Shown here: in pieces, positions 62,552 to 64,000 of the stretch
Position numbering within the stretch: the first letter of the stretch is position 1
Layout of the letters: every line of letters begins with the position of its first letter
Assembly: GCA_942493075.1 (NCBI GenBank)
Contig: OW818681.1
Span: 4,650,001-4,714,000, forward strand
Source of the DNA: JBBQYD01 sp942493075
GTDB taxonomy: Bacteria; Verrucomicrobiota; Verrucomicrobiia; Limisphaerales; UBA8199
Length of the DNA stretch: 64,000 bases
Reading direction: 5' to 3'
Notes under the pieces: generated by a model
Told to the model about the DNA's origin: nothing
The model's database searches: none
The model's input: only the letters and a program-made list of their open reading frames with translations
Translations under genes and position numbers: made by a program

Positions 62552-63058
62552 TTACGGAGCGCCTGGCTGGAAGCTAACGGGCTGAACTTGCAGGGATGGG
62601 GACGTAAACAAGGATGGCCTGGAACCGGGGCTTAGGATGCCACTGGTGCTGGAAATCTGCGCCCCACCGGGTGTCGAGAAAGGCGCGGCTGAATTGACCA
62701 TTTGCCGCTCTGGCAGAACGATCGCTGATGGTGCATCAAATCCAGCTACCACAGGCGCTTGATCAGCCGAACCGGGCCCGCTAAGAAACAAAGCAGCGCC
62801 GAGGACGGTGCAAACGGCAAGGCCAAAGCTTCCGGCAAGAGCTGGTTTGGCCTCAAATGCAGACCAGAACCGGGTGATCAAACCTTCTTGAGAGAATACG
62901 CGGGACCAGAAACTGGCTTCCGGCAACGCTTCGCCCGCCCTGATTCGTGCAATGACCTGGCTGGAAAAACGATTGTAGTATCCGGGAGGAGGAGTCTCGT
63001 GCCTCTTCAAGGCTAACAACCGGCGTAACTCAACAAAATCTTCCCGATCGGAACTCAT
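62552..63058 (-). CDS. Putative membrane anti-sigma factor
   Basis: This 168-aa protein is on the same strand as the ECF sigma gene and its ATG is one base from the sigma stop. A Pro/Ser-rich soluble N-terminal part of about 70 residues, rich in Arg/Glu, is followed by one TM segment (AGSFGLAVCTVLGAALFL) and a Pro/Ser-rich C-terminal tail predicted outside the membrane. No zinc anti-sigma motif (HxxxCxxC) is visible. Its identity as the cognate regulator rests on position and topology. Confidence 0.7.
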   Translation of the reverse strand: MSSDREDFVELRRLLALKRHETPPPGYYNRFSSQVIARIRAGEALPEASFWSRVFSQEGLITRFWSAFEAKPALAGSFGLAVCTVLGAALFLSGPGSADQAPVVAGFDAPSAIVLPERQMVNSAAPFSTPGGAQISSTSGILSPGSRPSLFTSPSLQVQPVSFQPGAP

Positions 63059-63059
63059 A

Positions 63060-63698
63060 CTATTTCAGATAATCAGACAGGTAGCCTTGCAGTTGCTGGC
63101 GCGCATAGAACAACCGGGAACGTACGGTTCCAATGTTGCACTCCATGATTTGTGCTATTTCCTCGTGCGACAAACCCTGCACGTCATGCAGTGTTACTAC
63201 CAATCTATGGGGTTCTGACAGCCTCTGCATGGCCGCGTTCAATTTTTCCTGCAACTCTGCTAAACCAGCGTCACGCCGCGGTGTCTTATCTGACACCAGT
63301 GCGACCATGTCTGGATCGTGCTCGGCGTTAAAATCCAGATCGTTCAGGCTCATTTGAGCCCGATTTTTCCGTTGCTTGAGAAAGTTAATCGTCTTATTTA
63401 CCGCGATCCGGTACACCCAGGTGTAAAAGCTCGATCCACCCTTAAAGGATTTCAGCGCCTGGTAGGCTTTAATGAATGCCTCCTGGGCAATGTCATTGGC
63501 GTCCTCGTGATTGGACGTCATGTGGTAAACGGTCGAGTAGATCCGTTCCTGGTAGCGGCGCACCAGTTCATCGTAGGCCGTCAACTCGCCGCCTTTGGCC
63601 CGTTCAACCAGTTCCTTCTCCTCAACACCAGCCATGCCGACCTCGGGGTCGGGATTGGGAACTTCCTGTCCACTGGCTGGGGCGGCCATAGTCATCAT
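63060..63698 (-). CDS. ECF (sigma-E-type) RNA polymerase sigma factor
   Basis: This 212-aa sigma-70-family factor has region 2 (YDELVRRYQERIYSTVYH, then DIAQEAFIKAYQALKSF, FYTWVYRIAVNKTIN) and region 4 (LSEPHRLVVTLHDVQGLSHEEIAQIMECNIGTVRSRL). No region 1 or 3 is present, as for ECF factors. The start ATG overlaps the upstream polyprenyl synthetase stop in an ATGA. The downstream gene is a putative membrane anti-sigma. The signal and regulon are unknown. Confidence 0.93.
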   Translation of the reverse strand: MMTMAAPASGQEVPNPDPEVGMAGVEEKELVERAKGGELTAYDELVRRYQERIYSTVYHMTSNHEDANDIAQEAFIKAYQALKSFKGGSSFYTWVYRIAVNKTINFLKQRKNRAQMSLNDLDFNAEHDPDMVALVSDKTPRRDAGLAELQEKLNAAMQRLSEPHRLVVTLHDVQGLSHEEIAQIMECNIGTVRSRLFYARQQLQGYLSDYLK

Positions 63699-64000
63699 AC
63701 GCTGCTCTCGGGCGAATATCCCAGAGCGCTGGTTTGACGCGTGAGGTACTCCGTCAACCGGCTCAGTCCGGCTCGCCCAGCCTCGTTCCCAACAGAGTCT
63801 AAAGCACGACGAGCCTCGCCCAGAACCTGGCGCATCGTTTCCAGTGACGGCGTGAGTGTGTCGTACTTAGCCAGCAAATCCGCCACCTGTTTCATGAAGG
63901 AAGCATTCCAGTTCTCCAGCATCTGCTGAACGCGCTCCCGATCCTTAGCTGAAGCTCGCTCCCAGAGCAGCAGCATGGGCAAGGTAAGCTTGCCTTTGGC
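63695..64000 (-). CDS. Polyprenyl synthetase family protein, C-terminal part (cut by window edge)
   Basis: The frame stays open to the right edge and reads, upstream of the first internal Met, AKGKLTMPMLLLWERA, which resembles the C-terminal region of polyprenyl (hexa- to octaprenyl) synthetases, usually written G..GKLTLPLL... These enzymes make the side chain of menaquinone or ubiquinone. Only about 100 residues are visible. The first Asp-rich motif would lie outside the window. The stop overlaps the sigma-factor ATG, so the sigma gene may be translated after it. Confidence 0.7.
   Translation of the reverse strand, partial: AKGKLTLPMLLLWERASAKDRERVQQMLENWNASFMKQVADLLAKYDTLTPSLETMRQVLGEARRALDSVGNEAGRAGLSRLTEYLTRQTSALGYSPESSV

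Noticed and set aside
1..64000. tRNA, rRNA, CRISPR, insertion-sequence or phage genes
   Set aside because: No tRNA-like cloverleaf, rRNA motif, regularly spaced direct repeat, transposase or integrase was recognised by eye; a covariance-model and HMM scan would be needed to exclude small RNAs.

Overview
The window looks like a chromosomal segment of a free-living, carbohydrate-degrading member of the Verrucomicrobiota, probably the Pedosphaera/Limisphaerales side. The pointers are: large exported proteins with Ig-like, lectin-like and beta-sandwich modules; a VPDSG-CTERM (exosortase-type) protein; sensor kinases with PA14 and OB-fold-like extracellular parts; a single-Cys-type sulfatase; GTP-type PEP carboxykinase; and GC-rich intergenic repeats. 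This assignment is inference from gene content, not from a marker-gene tree. No rRNA, tRNA, CRISPR array, insertion sequence or phage gene was found.

Layout. 1-6701: two tandem paralogues (CsgG-like N-terminus, helical TPR-like middle, beta-propeller C-terminus); the first is frameshifted and cut by the window edge. 6702-8063: a repeat-rich non-coding stretch and a DUF2786-like orphan gene. 8166-12018: a PA14 sensor kinase overlapping its NarL/LuxR-type response regulator. 12181-15963: a very large secreted protein with a triplicated unknown domain. 16070-21971: an arabinan/arabinoside unit (GH127 and GH51, both exported, divergent from a XylR-type AraC regulator). 22037-27995: alcohol dehydrogenase, a LysM protein, a translationally coupled M48 peptidase/FHA membrane protein pair, and a small membrane protein with an ankyrin protein. 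28134-33929: argG, a CDF metal exporter, a DUF1015 protein, a sulfatase and a rhodanese. 33960-38945: a compact phosphotransfer cluster (hybrid kinase, Rcp1-like receiver, multi-PAS kinase). 39160-40409: a ferredoxin and a beta-hydroxyacid dehydrogenase.

40544-44439 is a housekeeping operon, prs-rplY-pth-rpsF-ssb-rplI, which lacks the usual rpsR. 44607-49433 holds a PAS kinase and a tightly packed dnaJ-like/rhomboid/secreted jelly-roll operon. 49616-53866 is an amino-sugar-flavoured block (PfkB kinase divergent from a ROK-PIG-L operon) plus a guanine-deaminase-like enzyme. 53867-58337 has a P1B-4-type metal ATPase divergent from pckG. 58338-58676 carries a second copy of the intergenic repeat and a perfect 23-bp hairpin. 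58677-61296 holds a small lipoprotein, a methyltransferase, hemW and a cold-shock gene. 61809-62419 is a consensus sigma-54 promoter in front of a VPDSG-CTERM protein. The end is an ECF sigma factor with a putative membrane anti-sigma factor, coupled to the 3' end of a polyprenyl synthetase gene.

The most interesting items are the sigma-54/VPDSG-CTERM unit, the duplicated CsgG-propeller proteins, the triplicated surface domain, the M48-FHA pair, the dispersed intergenic repeats with the perfect hairpin, and the coupling of an isoprenoid gene to an ECF sigma factor. None of these proves a wholly new system.
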